Positions 32,628 to 41,531 are shown, counted from the stretch's first letter. The stretch is 46,501 nt of DNA from an uncultured Rhodospirillaceae bacterium (GCA_903901915.1 CAIUSV010000076.1:1-46501), one strand, 5' to 3'. Made by a program: numbers and translations. Notes: a model not told the origin generated them from the sequence alone.

Positions 32628-33160
32628 TCTTCCCGCAGGTCCGGATTGACCTCGAAGCGACAGGTGCGATCGCCAGTCGCCCAGCAATCCACCTCGACCG
32701 CCGAGAAGTCTCGGCCGGTATAGACGTGGAAAATACCGGCAATGAAGCCCTCGTCGAAATCACAGACGGTGGTGCCGTAAACCGGCAGGCCGGAACAGTC
32801 GAGATCCTCGGAGACCGTCACCGTGAACGTCATGGTGTCGAGATCGGCCTTTTCGACCCGCAGGATGCCGATCTTTTGGGTTTTAAGAATATCCTGGAAC
32901 CGCGCGACAAAGGCGGGAAAGTCCAGCGAGGCGTCAAGGACATTGCGGCAGAATTCCCGCCCGGCGATCCAACCGGCATCACGCAACACCGCCCGGGCGG
33001 TTTCCTCGCCAAAGCGCCGGACAATGGCTTCGCGCATGGTGTACTGGGCCAGACGATAGATGCTCACCGGCACTTCGCCGCCCAGGTTGGGACGGCCGAC
33101 CCCCACGTCCCCCAGGTCTCTCCACGTGAAGTCGTAATCCTCGCCGAATGCCGGGCGCAT
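32624..33160 (-). CDS. V4R (4-vinyl reductase) domain sensor protein
   Basis: 178 residues from ATG 33160, chosen because GGAGG lies five bases upstream; a TTG at 33220 would add 20 residues but has no SD. The C-terminal part has the V4R signature: DFDEGFIAGIFHVYTG followed by AVEVDCWATGDRTCRFEV, with Cys near 136-170 that could bind a metal. V4R domains, related to the H-NOX fold, bind small hydrophobic or gaseous ligands and often regulate enhancer-binding proteins. Here the protein stands alone immediately before a soluble kinase, so it likely supplies that kinase's input. The ligand is unknown. Confidence 0.82.
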   Translation of the reverse strand: MRPAFGEDYDFTWRDLGDVGVGRPNLGGEVPVSIYRLAQYTMREAIVRRFGEETARAVLRDAGWIAGREFCRNVLDASLDFPAFVARFQDILKTQKIGILRVEKADLDTMTFTVTVSEDLDCSGLPVYGTTVCDFDEGFIAGIFHVYTGRDFSAVEVDCWATGDRTCRFEVNPDLREE

Positions 33161-33237
33161 CATGTCCTCCAAATCCTCACGTACCGCTGAAAGGCTATAG
33201 CCCGGATGGGATAGTTGCAATGCCGATGGCGACTAGG

Positions 33238-34488
33238 TCACGCCACATCCGCCGCCGACCCGGCCCCGGAGATACCGCCGGCCACGCTCCAGCATTCCCG
33301 GAGATGCGACCGAAGAAAGTCCACCACGCGAGAATCCAGCCGCCCGGCGGCGGTCATGTCCTCGACGATGGCCAGAACCTTTTCGGGCGCCAGCGAGCCC
33401 CGGTAGGGTCGGTTCTGCACCAGAGCCTGGACGATGTCGGCCACCGCGATGATGCGCGCCTCGATCGGCAATCCACCGGCGGCCAATTGGAACGGATAGC
33501 CATCGCCCGACAGCGTCTCGTGGTGAAAGGCCGCCCATAGCGCGATGGTGTTGTCCCCGAACAACCGGAACAGGATCTCGTAGGTATCGAAGGCATGACG
33601 CTTCATGGCCAACCGTTCGTGCGCGGTCAACGGACCGGGCTTGTCGAGAATGGCGTCGGGCACCCGAAGTTTGCCGAGGTCATGGAGATAGCCGGCGATT
33701 TCCATGTCGTCACAGATGGCCTCGTCCAGGCCCAGCCCCCGGCCGATGAAGCGGCCGAGCAGGGCCACCCGGGTGGAATGCTCGGCGGTGAACGGACTCT
33801 TGGCGTCGATGATGCGGGCGAACATGGCCGACAAGGATTTCAACTCGGCGAAACCAAGATCCATCGACTTGGCCCGCGCCGCCTGTTCGCGGATATGCAG
33901 TTCGAGCAGCTGCGGGTCCAGGCCGAACCAGAACGCCTCGCTCTGGCTCCGCTTTTCCAGCGCGTCCACCAGCTCGGGCTTGAACAGCAGACCGGCATAT
34001 TTGCGCAGCGTCGCCAGGAATTGTTCCTTGCGCTCGAACGCATCGACCGGACCGAAGGTGGCACGCAGCACATCGAGACGATCGACCAGGAAAAGCAAAT
34101 TGGCCACCTCGGCGATGGACTCGGCAACGCCATCGCGCACCATTTCGGCCCATCGGGTGTGATGGTAGAGAACGAACGGAGCCAGATGCGCCAGCAATGG
34201 AACGTCCCGGAGATGAGCGGCACCGCGCTCGCAATGACCCTGGGCATTGCTCCATTCCAGTTCGGTCACGAGGTGGCCATGCTCCTCGGTGGTCGAGACG
34301 CCGCAATCGTGCAGGAAGCCGGCGTAGAGCAGATCCTGCCGCCGGTCTTCGGACCACCCCAGTTCCTCCGCCACGCGCAACGCCATGATGCCGACACGCT
34401 TGCCGTGGAGGGCATCATCGACACCGACGAGATCCACCGCCGAGGACAGGGCATCCACCGCCCGGAACAGATTGATCTTGTATGACAT
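33238..34488 (-). CDS. HD-GYP cyclic-di-GMP phosphodiesterase with tandem HD domains
   Basis: 416 residues. An N-terminal HD-like domain has GFLHDCG near 62 and YHHTRWAE near 108. The C-terminal HD-GYP domain has YLHDLGKLRVPDAI near 275, then HHETLSGDGYPFQL near 325 and DIVQALVQNRPYRG, so the metal ligands and the GYP motif are present and the enzyme is expected to cleave c-di-GMP. ATG 34488 has GAGGTAGGGG upstream; a longer start is unsupported. It follows the zinc-ribbon gene by five bases. With the dead HD-GYP regulators nearby, the operon seems to centre on c-di-GMP control. Confidence 0.9.
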   Translation of the reverse strand: MSYKINLFRAVDALSSAVDLVGVDDALHGKRVGIMALRVAEELGWSEDRRQDLLYAGFLHDCGVSTTEEHGHLVTELEWSNAQGHCERGAAHLRDVPLLAHLAPFVLYHHTRWAEMVRDGVAESIAEVANLLFLVDRLDVLRATFGPVDAFERKEQFLATLRKYAGLLFKPELVDALEKRSQSEAFWFGLDPQLLELHIREQAARAKSMDLGFAELKSLSAMFARIIDAKSPFTAEHSTRVALLGRFIGRGLGLDEAICDDMEIAGYLHDLGKLRVPDAILDKPGPLTAHERLAMKRHAFDTYEILFRLFGDNTIALWAAFHHETLSGDGYPFQLAAGGLPIEARIIAVADIVQALVQNRPYRGSLAPEKVLAIVEDMTAAGRLDSRVVDFLRSHLRECWSVAGGISGAGSAADVA

Positions 34489-34493
34489 GGCCC

Positions 34494-34778
34494 CTACCTC
34501 CCACCGGACCGCTCGGATGTCCACGGCAGGGCACAATCCTCGTCCCCCAGCAGCGGATCGGAAGCGGGCACGACTTCGGTTTGGCTGGACCGGTCGACGA
34601 ATTCGCTCCAGCCGCAGGCCGGACAGTCGAACAGAATGCCCGCAGCCGCCCATGGGTCTTGGCCGGGACAGTCAAGCCGGAGCCCCATCGCTTCCGATTG
34701 CCGGCGACGGTCGGCGACGTCGCGCGCCTTGCGACATTCCTCGTGGCAGATATAGCTGCTGATGACGATGCCGTTCAT
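34494..34778 (-). CDS. Small zinc-ribbon-like protein, first gene of the signalling operon
   Basis: 94 residues from ATG 34778, which has GAGGAGG at good spacing. Cys residues occur as ICHEEC near 10-14 and later LDC and FDCPACGW (about 35-53), suggesting a zinc-binding fold with a basic N-terminal helix (RKARDVADRRRQ). No family recognised. It precedes the HD-GYP gene by five bases and is the promoter-proximal gene of the minus-strand operon. It could be a sensor or adaptor, but only context supports this. Confidence 0.6.
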   Translation of the reverse strand: MNGIVISSYICHEECRKARDVADRRRQSEAMGLRLDCPGQDPWAAAGILFDCPACGWSEFVDRSSQTEVVPASDPLLGDEDCALPWTSERSGGR

Positions 34779-34951
34779 GGCATCCTCCTCGATCATCCGC
34801 CGTGACGGCGAACACAAGAGTTTCAACAGCGACTATTGTCGGCCTATTCGCGGATTATCCCCATCCCCATTTGCAGGGGGGGAAAGGCCGAACTTGAACG
34901 GCGGTGGTCCTTGTGCCAGCCTAACGCCTCCGAGCAGGGGGAGGGGATTGG

Positions 34952-35920
34952 GTGACGACCGCCGGCCAAAGGCCCCGGATTCTGTTTATCGACGACGAAG
35001 CCGCCCTGCTCGAGGGACTGCGGCGGGCTTTGGAGTCCCTCGACCTCGACTGGGAGACTACTTTCGAGACCAGCCCGATCGCCGCGCTCGAACGGGCGCT
35101 GCACTGCCATTTCGACGTGATCGTCTGCGACCTGGGCATGCCCGACCTCGATGGCCTCAGCCTGCTGACCCGCCTGAAAAAGGCCGGTGTCCAGTCCCAG
35201 ACCATCATTCTGACCGGCACCGGCGACATGACCTCGGCCATTGATGCCATCAATCGTGTCGGCGTCTTTCGCTATTACACCAAGCCTTGCCGGGCCGAAC
35301 GGCTGGCCGAGGGCATCGCCGAGGCTCTCACCGCGGCGAGATCGCACGACGGCACGGCCAGCCTCGCCGCCGCCGCCCTTGACGCGCTGCCGTTTGCCAC
35401 CTTCGCCGTCGATGCCGGTAACCGGCTGTTGTTCGTCAACCGCTCCGGCGCCGAGCTGCTTGCCGCCGGGGTAGTGGTATCGATCGATGGCACCGGCGCG
35501 CTGCGCGCCGCGAGCCAAGCCGACACGGTCACCCTCCACCGCGCCATCGCCGATGTCGCCGCCGGCGCCAAACCCTCGGTCATGGCCCTGAAGGCCCGCG
35601 ACGACCGGCTGTTTTCCGCCCTGGTCGAACCGCCGGCGCCGGCCCGTCCCGGCGCCGCCGCCATCCTGTTCATCCGCGACCGGGACGCCGCCGACGTGCC
35701 CGGACCGGACGCATTACGCCAATTGTTCGGCCTCACCCCCACCGAGGCGAGGCTGGCGCACGCCCTGGTCAGCGGACTCGATGTCCGCGAGGCGGCCCAA
35801 TCCCTGGGCGTGACGGTCAGTACCGCCCGCACCTACTTGCGCTATATCTTCCAGAAAACCGGCGTCAATCGTCAGTCCGAATTGACGCGGGTACTGGTCG
35901 GCAGCGTCGTCATGGCCTGA
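34952..35920 (+). CDS. Response regulator with LuxR-type DNA-binding domain
   Basis: 322 residues starting at GTG 34952 after a GGGGGAGGGG SD. Receiver domain 1-125 with DDE pocket, phospho-Asp in VIVCDLGMPDLDG near 59 and YYTKPCR. The central part (about 138-250) resembles a PAS domain (ALPFATFAVDAGNRLLFVNRSG). The C-terminus (258-320) is a LuxR-type helix-turn-helix: LTPTEARLAHALVSGLDVREAAQSLGVTVSTART. It is transcribed divergently from the large signalling operon, with 173 bases between them, and is a good candidate for the regulator of that promoter or of mamXZ. Confidence 0.9.
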   Translation: MTTAGQRPRILFIDDEAALLEGLRRALESLDLDWETTFETSPIAALERALHCHFDVIVCDLGMPDLDGLSLLTRLKKAGVQSQTIILTGTGDMTSAIDAINRVGVFRYYTKPCRAERLAEGIAEALTAARSHDGTASLAAAALDALPFATFAVDAGNRLLFVNRSGAELLAAGVVVSIDGTGALRAASQADTVTLHRAIADVAAGAKPSVMALKARDDRLFSALVEPPAPARPGAAAILFIRDRDAADVPGPDALRQLFGLTPTEARLAHALVSGLDVREAAQSLGVTVSTARTYLRYIFQKTGVNRQSELTRVLVGSVVMA

Positions 35921-35932
35921 GCCGACTACCGC

Positions 35933-37084
35933 TCACTTGCCGCCGCTCGCCTGACGTCGCACCCGGATCGGCTCCTGAAGCCGGGTGGTGGCGTGGATAT
36001 TCTGCAACCGCAGAAACAGCAAGTCGGTAATAGTCTCGCCCGCCGCCAGCACCAAACGGCCGTTTTCCAGCTTCAGATCGGTTTCCAGCCGGTCGCCGGC
36101 GCGAATGCCGGCGGCCGGGACATCGACGCGGATTTCCGCCCCCTGGCCCAGCGACTGGGAGGCGCCACCGAGCAGACAGGCGGCAGCAGCAGCCAGAACC
36201 GCCGGGTCGAAACGCCCCTGCTGTTGCTCCATCGCCGTCACGGCCTCGCGGGAGGGTGTCCCCGACCCGATCTCATCAAGTTGCAGCAACACATGGAGAA
36301 TGCGCCCGGCGAGGGGAATGGCGGCGGCGCCTCGGACCCAGGTGGCCTGAAATTTTACCGCCTCGGCCACAGGCCCGAGACGCGGGACCTTGCCGATCAG
36401 CGCCGCGCCGACCTCGGGAATACGGCCGATCATCGCCTCTTCCATGGGAGACAGGCGCTGCCCGGCCTGATGGCGGGCAAGAATGTCGGGAGGCACGGCG
36501 ATGGCGCCTAGATGAGCCAGCTCTGCCGCCATTTCGACCACCCAAGGCTTGTCCAGTTTCATGTGGCGGGCGATATCGCGCGCCCAGGCGCAGACGCCCC
36601 GGGACCGGCGGAAGGTGTCGGGAGCAACCAGCGCCAGAACGTCGGTCAACAAAGCCACGCTTCCCGCCAGGGTTTCTTCGAGAAGCTGGCGCTCGGCGGT
36701 GATCAGGCGGTGTTGGCGGACGGCCGCCTCGATCCCCTCGGCCAGCACCGCCGCCGGGGTCGGCTTGGCGAAAAACCGGAAGATGTTGCCGCGGTTGATG
36801 GCCTCGATCGCCGTCTTCTGATCGGAGTTGCCGGTGAGCATCATGCGCACCGTATCCGGCGTCAGTTCCGCCATGCGCCGAAGCACCTCGACACCATCCA
36901 TGCCCGGCATGCGCATGTCGCACAGAACGGCGGCAAACATCCCCCGTTCGCGTACCTTGGCCAACGCGGCCTCGCCACTTCCGGCGGCGACGATATCGAA
37001 GCGTCCGCTAAGTTGGCGGACAAGACCCGCCAACAGGGTGGCGTCGTCGTCAACGATCAGAACGGGGGCAAGAGGTTCGGTCAT
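35933..37084 (-). CDS. Response regulator with degenerate HD-GYP domain (second copy)
   Basis: 383 residues, paralogue of the regulator at 24967-26115. Receiver 1-122 with DDD pocket, phospho-Asp in VLCDMRMPGMDG near 58 and FFAKPTP. The output domain lacks the HD-GYP residues almost wholly (AHLGAIAVPPDIL in place of HDIGK, no GYP), so it is probably a protein-interaction module. Its ATG overlaps the stop of the hemerythrin kinase by four bases (ATGA), so the two form a cognate pair. Confidence 0.88.
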   Translation of the reverse strand: MTEPLAPVLIVDDDATLLAGLVRQLSGRFDIVAAGSGEAALAKVRERGMFAAVLCDMRMPGMDGVEVLRRMAELTPDTVRMMLTGNSDQKTAIEAINRGNIFRFFAKPTPAAVLAEGIEAAVRQHRLITAERQLLEETLAGSVALLTDVLALVAPDTFRRSRGVCAWARDIARHMKLDKPWVVEMAAELAHLGAIAVPPDILARHQAGQRLSPMEEAMIGRIPEVGAALIGKVPRLGPVAEAVKFQATWVRGAAAIPLAGRILHVLLQLDEIGSGTPSREAVTAMEQQQGRFDPAVLAAAAACLLGGASQSLGQGAEIRVDVPAAGIRAGDRLETDLKLENGRLVLAAGETITDLLFLRLQNIHATTRLQEPIRVRRQASGGK

Positions 37085-39843
37085 GGCACGTTCTCCGCTG
37101 ACAAGGGACGATAGGCGACGATGGGCAGGCGGACGAGGAAGCAGGCTCCAAGGCCGGGTTCCGACTCCACCGTGATGGTTCCGCCATGGCGCAAAACGAT
37201 CGCTTTGGTGATCGCCAGTCCCTGGCCGGTTCCCTCGCCGGGCGGCTTGGTGGTGAAGAACAACTCGAACAATCGGTCGAGATTGGCTTTTGGGATCCCA
37301 ATTCCGGTGTCCGCCACCGCCAGTTCGACGAAATCATCGACCACCCGGGTCTGAAGGTCAATGCGGCCGGGTTCGGAACTGCCCTTCTCGGCGATGGCGT
37401 GGGTGGCATTGACGATCAGGTTGACCAGGATCTGGTTGATCTCACCCTCGATGGCATCGAGCAGCGGCAGATCGGGGGCAAGATCGAGATTGACCTCGGC
37501 CACATACTTCCATTGATTGCGGGTGACGGTACTGGCCATCTCGACCGCGCGATTGAGATCGAACGGCTGTGGCGTCTTGGAACTGGGATAGGAAAACTCT
37601 CGAATCGCCTGGACGATGGCCGAGACCCGGCCGATCCCATCCAGCGCCTGATCGGCGGCAACCGGAAGCTCGTGGGCGGCAAAATCGTAATTGATCGCCT
37701 TAGCCCGCTCCGCCACCACCGCCCAGTCGCCCGAGTCGCTCGCCGCCCGCGCCTCCTTGACCACATCCAGCAGGCGGGGAAGCCACTCCTGGATGAATGA
37801 CAGATTGTCGCTGATATATTGGGCGGGCGTGTTGATTTCATGTGCCACGCCCCCGGCCAGAGTGCCAAGAGATTCCAGGCGGCTTGCCTCGGCCATGCGC
37901 TCGATCATGGCGGCACGTTCGCGCTCGGCGGTACGGCGCTGGGTGATGTCCTGAAAGGTGATGACCCTGGGAACCTGGGCCGGGTCGGCGCAGGCGACTT
38001 CAGCCAGGGCGTGCAGTACACGCTCTCCGACGCGCAGTTCGACGTCTATTCCCGAACCTCCCGATACCGCCAGGAGATCAAGCAGTCCGGCACGTTCTTC
38101 GGGATCGACATTGGCAAATATCTCCGCCGAAGAGCCTTCCGTCCGGAGTGGATCGATACCGAGCATGGCCTGAGTCCCCTCGCCCAGCCGCCAGATACCC
38201 TCGGCGCTATCGCGTTCGATGAACCCCAGGCGGGCGATGCGGTGGGCCTCGCTCAGCCGCTGCTTGGTGCGAGCGACCTCGCGGGCGAACATGGCCGAGT
38301 TCTCGACCCGCTCAAGGCTATTCCCCTGATAATAGACCAGGAAAATCGTGGAAAGCAGCCCGGCAACCAAGGTTATCAGGGCATCGAGCGGCACCCTTCC
38401 CACCCGCGTGAACGCCTTTCCCGGCGTCGCCACGACCAACCAGCTCCGGCCGGCAACATCGAAAGAAACGGCCGAGTGCAACCCCGCCATCAGGTCTTCC
38501 GGAGAGCGCTGTGGGCCACGCGGATACAACTGGCGCTCTCGCACCGGTGACGAAAGATCGAACAGATGGACGTCGATCGCCGAGGCCGCCTGAATCGACT
38601 CGCCGAACACCACTGTCGCCGTCGATCTGAACATGACATCGGTGAACGAGGTGAGACGGGGCGATTGGCTCCGCTTCAGTTGGCCGCCGGACTCGGCGAT
38701 CAGATCGCCGACACGAAACACGGCGGAAACATAGCCGCTCGGCACGACATCGGCCGGTTCCCCCCGGAAAACCGGAGCCAGCACCAGCACGCCGAACTGA
38801 TTGCCGCCCTCCTGCACCAATGTGATCCGGGAAGTGGCTCGTGGCATACGCAGGCTGCGGGCCTGATCCAATGCCTGTCGCCGGACCGGATCGGAGGCCA
38901 GATCGAAGCCGACCGCCTTGGCATTCCCCACCAGCGGCTCGATATATAGAATCGGGACGAATTCATCCCGATTTCCCGGTAGAACCGTAGCCCCCGCCCC
39001 GTCCCGCTCGAAAATCGCAAAGCCGGGAAAGCCGTCGGCCCGAACCCGACGCTCGAAATCCTGGCGATCGGCCCCCGTCACCCTCGGATTCCAGGATAGT
39101 GCCTGGATGAAGCGATGGCCCGCCAGGGTCGGCGCCAGCATGCGCCGGAACTTATCGCGGTTGGTATCCCCCCGTTCGGTCACGGCGAAATGCCCGACCA
39201 GCAATCCGACACTGTCGAGGGCGTAGTCCAGATTGCTTTTGACCGCGGTAATCCGCTGCTCGGCCAACTCGTGGAAAAACGCCTCCTCCTTCGCCTTTTC
39301 CGAGTGCGACACGACCAAGAACAGGCCGACCGAGGCCATCAGCCCCAATATAATCAGGGGTGACAGCCGCCATCCCCGCCGACGGAACCATGGCCCGGCT
39401 TTAGGAACCGAAGGCTCGGACGACGGCGGATCGGCCGACGCGGTCTGTTGCGAGATAAAGCGGCCGTAGCGGCGGTCACTCCTGAGAATATGGTTGCATA
39501 GCCAATCCCCGATGAAGTCGAGCGCCTTGAGATCGACGCTATCGGTATCGCCGCCATCGAGGGCGGCAACCAGCCCCCCCAGACGGGCAAGCAATCGCCG
39601 ATGCTCGCGAGCATGGCCCCGAAGCCGAGGATAGCGCCACCGTTCCAGCACCGCTTCCTCGCGGCGGAAATGGTCCTCCATGGCGGAATAGGCACGCAGC
39701 AGCGCGCCGTGAACAACGTCCCTCCCGGCCTTCTCCGCAACCACGCGCCACAGGGCATTCAGTTCGGCAATCAGGCCCCGGTGATCATCGTCCAGGGACT
39801 CCACCTGAACGCTGAACTGGGTTTCCCATTGGAGAAGTGGCAT
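37081..39843 (-). CDS. CHASE-domain histidine kinase with N-terminal hemerythrin domain
   Basis: 920 residues. Residues 1-130 are a complete bacteriohemerythrin domain: His21, His58, Glu62, His77, His81, His117 and Asp122 fit the seven di-iron ligands. TM1 (about 158-178), an extracytoplasmic CHASE-like region (about 190-480), TM2 (about 495-515), a PAS-like region (about 555-650) and a kinase core with His in GGVAHEINTP, N box NLIVNATHAI, G1 VADTGIGIP and G2 GEGTGQGLAI follow. The same protein therefore senses a periplasmic ligand through CHASE and cytoplasmic O2 or redox through hemerythrin. It leads a two-gene unit with the degenerate HD-GYP regulator. Confidence 0.9.
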   Translation of the reverse strand: MPLLQWETQFSVQVESLDDDHRGLIAELNALWRVVAEKAGRDVVHGALLRAYSAMEDHFRREEAVLERWRYPRLRGHAREHRRLLARLGGLVAALDGGDTDSVDLKALDFIGDWLCNHILRSDRRYGRFISQQTASADPPSSEPSVPKAGPWFRRRGWRLSPLIILGLMASVGLFLVVSHSEKAKEEAFFHELAEQRITAVKSNLDYALDSVGLLVGHFAVTERGDTNRDKFRRMLAPTLAGHRFIQALSWNPRVTGADRQDFERRVRADGFPGFAIFERDGAGATVLPGNRDEFVPILYIEPLVGNAKAVGFDLASDPVRRQALDQARSLRMPRATSRITLVQEGGNQFGVLVLAPVFRGEPADVVPSGYVSAVFRVGDLIAESGGQLKRSQSPRLTSFTDVMFRSTATVVFGESIQAASAIDVHLFDLSSPVRERQLYPRGPQRSPEDLMAGLHSAVSFDVAGRSWLVVATPGKAFTRVGRVPLDALITLVAGLLSTIFLVYYQGNSLERVENSAMFAREVARTKQRLSEAHRIARLGFIERDSAEGIWRLGEGTQAMLGIDPLRTEGSSAEIFANVDPEERAGLLDLLAVSGGSGIDVELRVGERVLHALAEVACADPAQVPRVITFQDITQRRTAERERAAMIERMAEASRLESLGTLAGGVAHEINTPAQYISDNLSFIQEWLPRLLDVVKEARAASDSGDWAVVAERAKAINYDFAAHELPVAADQALDGIGRVSAIVQAIREFSYPSSKTPQPFDLNRAVEMASTVTRNQWKYVAEVNLDLAPDLPLLDAIEGEINQILVNLIVNATHAIAEKGSSEPGRIDLQTRVVDDFVELAVADTGIGIPKANLDRLFELFFTTKPPGEGTGQGLAITKAIVLRHGGTITVESEPGLGACFLVRLPIVAYRPLSAENVP

Positions 39844-39964
39844 CGACCCTCGTCATTCCGGAAGACGGCGAGGCCAACATTCCAGCGCCGTTTTGACATA
39901 CTGTAGCGCTATATCGTTGGATGTAATATCCCCATTTGGGGACGGGTCGTCGTCGCCACCGGCC

Positions 39965-40846
39965 TCAGGTCAGCGCCGCCACCAGCAGCGGCAAGCCGAG
40001 ATAGGCCAGGATGGTCGAGACCAGGACCATGCCGGCCACCTCTTCCGGCTGATTATCGTACATGGCGGCGAACAGGTAATTGAACACCGCCACCGGCATG
40101 GCGCTTTCCACGATAACGACGCCGCGATGAACGCCGTCGAGGCCGAGAACGGTGGCAACGGCCCATCCGCCCGCCGTTCCCATGGCGAGGCGGGCCACCG
40201 ACATGACGAAGGCGCGACCAAAGCTGGCAGCCCTTAGATCCGCCAGGGCGACGCCCAGGGCCATCAGCATCAGCGGCACGGTCAGACCGCCCGCCAGCGA
40301 TGCGGTATTCGCGATCCATCGGGGGATTGCGACGTCGAAGCCCCCCAGCAGCAGCGCCAACACCACCGCATAGATGAACGGCACCTTCAACGCCATGCCC
40401 AATTGGAACCGCCCAGCGGCGATGGCCGGACCAAGAGTGAACTGACCGATGGACGTCACCGCGAAAAATATCATGGCCAGCGCCAGCCCACGCTCGCCAA
40501 ATGCGAACAGGCACACCGGCAATCCCAGATTGCCGATATTGGGAAACGTCAGCGACGGCAAATAAACCCGCAAAGGCATACCGGCGGCACGCAATCCGAT
40601 GGTCGCCACCAGGGCGAACAGAGCCAGGCAGGATAGGGTCGCCCCGACCATCACCCCAACCTCACCGAACGGAACCCGGGTGGTGGTGAAGGTGGAGAAC
40701 ACCAGGCACGGCGCCCCAATCAGCGTCACCAGATTGGTTACCAGCACCTGATCGAAGGGATAGCGCCGTTTCCTCCAGACGAATCCCGCCGCCGAGATCA
40801 GGAATACCGGAGCGATGACGGCGGCCAGGCTGGCGACAAGGTCCAT
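39965..40846 (-). CDS. AEC-family (auxin efflux carrier-like) transporter
   Basis: 293 residues, ten predicted membrane helices in two halves, as in AEC/BASS-fold carriers. Family-like segments are the central SLTFPNIGNLGLPV (near 98-111), with the conserved N-I/x-G-N motif of the crossing helix, and VIVESAMPVAVFNYLFA near 245-261 in the second half. Bacterial members move organic acids such as malate or malonate, or unknown solutes, by secondary transport. It is a single gene, separated from the hemerythrin kinase by 121 bases. The substrate is unknown. Confidence 0.88.
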   Translation of the reverse strand: MDLVASLAAVIAPVFLISAAGFVWRKRRYPFDQVLVTNLVTLIGAPCLVFSTFTTTRVPFGEVGVMVGATLSCLALFALVATIGLRAAGMPLRVYLPSLTFPNIGNLGLPVCLFAFGERGLALAMIFFAVTSIGQFTLGPAIAAGRFQLGMALKVPFIYAVVLALLLGGFDVAIPRWIANTASLAGGLTVPLMLMALGVALADLRAASFGRAFVMSVARLAMGTAGGWAVATVLGLDGVHRGVVIVESAMPVAVFNYLFAAMYDNQPEEVAGMVLVSTILAYLGLPLLVAALT

Positions 40847-41131
40847 GGAGAAACGTTCCTAAGTGATCACGGCGGGGTTTATACACTTTCCGCCGCGCCG
40901 CCAACCCGCATTCCGTAGCGGCCACCGACATGCCCGAATCGGCGGCCCGCCCCAAAGGAACGACATCCCTATGGATGCGACGCTCTCCCGCGCCAGCCAT
41001 AGTATAGTGTACTCGCCTGTCCGTTGTGGCTATCGGCATCCCCCCACGACACAGCCTCAAGGGATCATGTCCGAGGCGCAGGAGTGCGTCGCGCCAACCC
41101 GCCGAACCCGCAGCATCATGGGAGGTCTACC
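40847..41131. promoter_or_regulatory. Divergent intergenic region, AEC transporter and small ORF
   Basis: 285 bases between the transporter (minus) and the 76-residue ORF (plus), so it should hold both promoters. A TATAGT at 41003-41008 could be a -10 box for the plus strand but no matching -35 is seen. I see no RNA gene or repeat here. Confidence 0.3.
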
Positions 41132-41362
41132 ATGTTGCAAGAAATCCGCCAACTCACCGCGATCCTGCAAGCCGAAGTCGAGGGGCGCGATATCGATCGC
41201 CAGCAGGCGCGATATCTTGCCCGGGTGGTGGCAACGCGCTTTCCCGCGTGCGCCCAAAGCATGTGGCGGGTGGTCGCGCGGATGTCGGACGAGAATGGCG
41301 TCACCCCGTCCATCCTGTCGGCCAACGAGCCCCGAACCGATCCGCCATTGATGCATTGCTGA
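41132..41362 (+). CDS. Small hypothetical helical protein
   Basis: 76 residues from ATG 41132, preceded by a good GGGAGGT SD. The first 60 residues are amphipathic helix with charged and aliphatic repeats (EIRQLTAILQAEVEGRDIDRQQARYLARVV), ending in a polar tail with a C-terminal Cys. No family recognised, and no transmembrane segment. Codon use matches the chromosome-like part of the window, so it sits on the host side of the island border that follows. Confidence 0.6.
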   Translation: MLQEIRQLTAILQAEVEGRDIDRQQARYLARVVATRFPACAQSMWRVVARMSDENGVTPSILSANEPRTDPPLMHC

Positions 41363-41423
41363 CCACGGACCGACAGACGACCGTACCGCCGCCGCCGACA
41401 AAGGCAGGTGTCGGTCCGCAGTT

Positions 41424-41531
41424 TAGATGGCGGTGGAGAGGGGGCGACCAGGTCGGCAACGCATCATAGATGGCGGTCCTGCGGTATTATATGTGGCGGT
41501 GACCAGAAATTTAGGTGCTGTAGCTGGCGGT
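41424..41531. repeat. Four 11-bp direct repeats (consensus TAGATGGCGGT)
   Basis: Copies are TAGATGGCGGT at 41424-41434 and 41467-41477 (identical), TATGTGGCGGT at 41490-41500 and TAGCTGGCGGT at 41521-41531. Start-to-start spacings are 43, 23 and 31 bases, close to 4, 2 and 3 helical turns, so all copies face the same side of the DNA. This looks like a multi-site protein-binding array, as found at ends of IS21-, Mu- or Tn7-like elements or in partition/operator regions. Confidence 0.7.
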
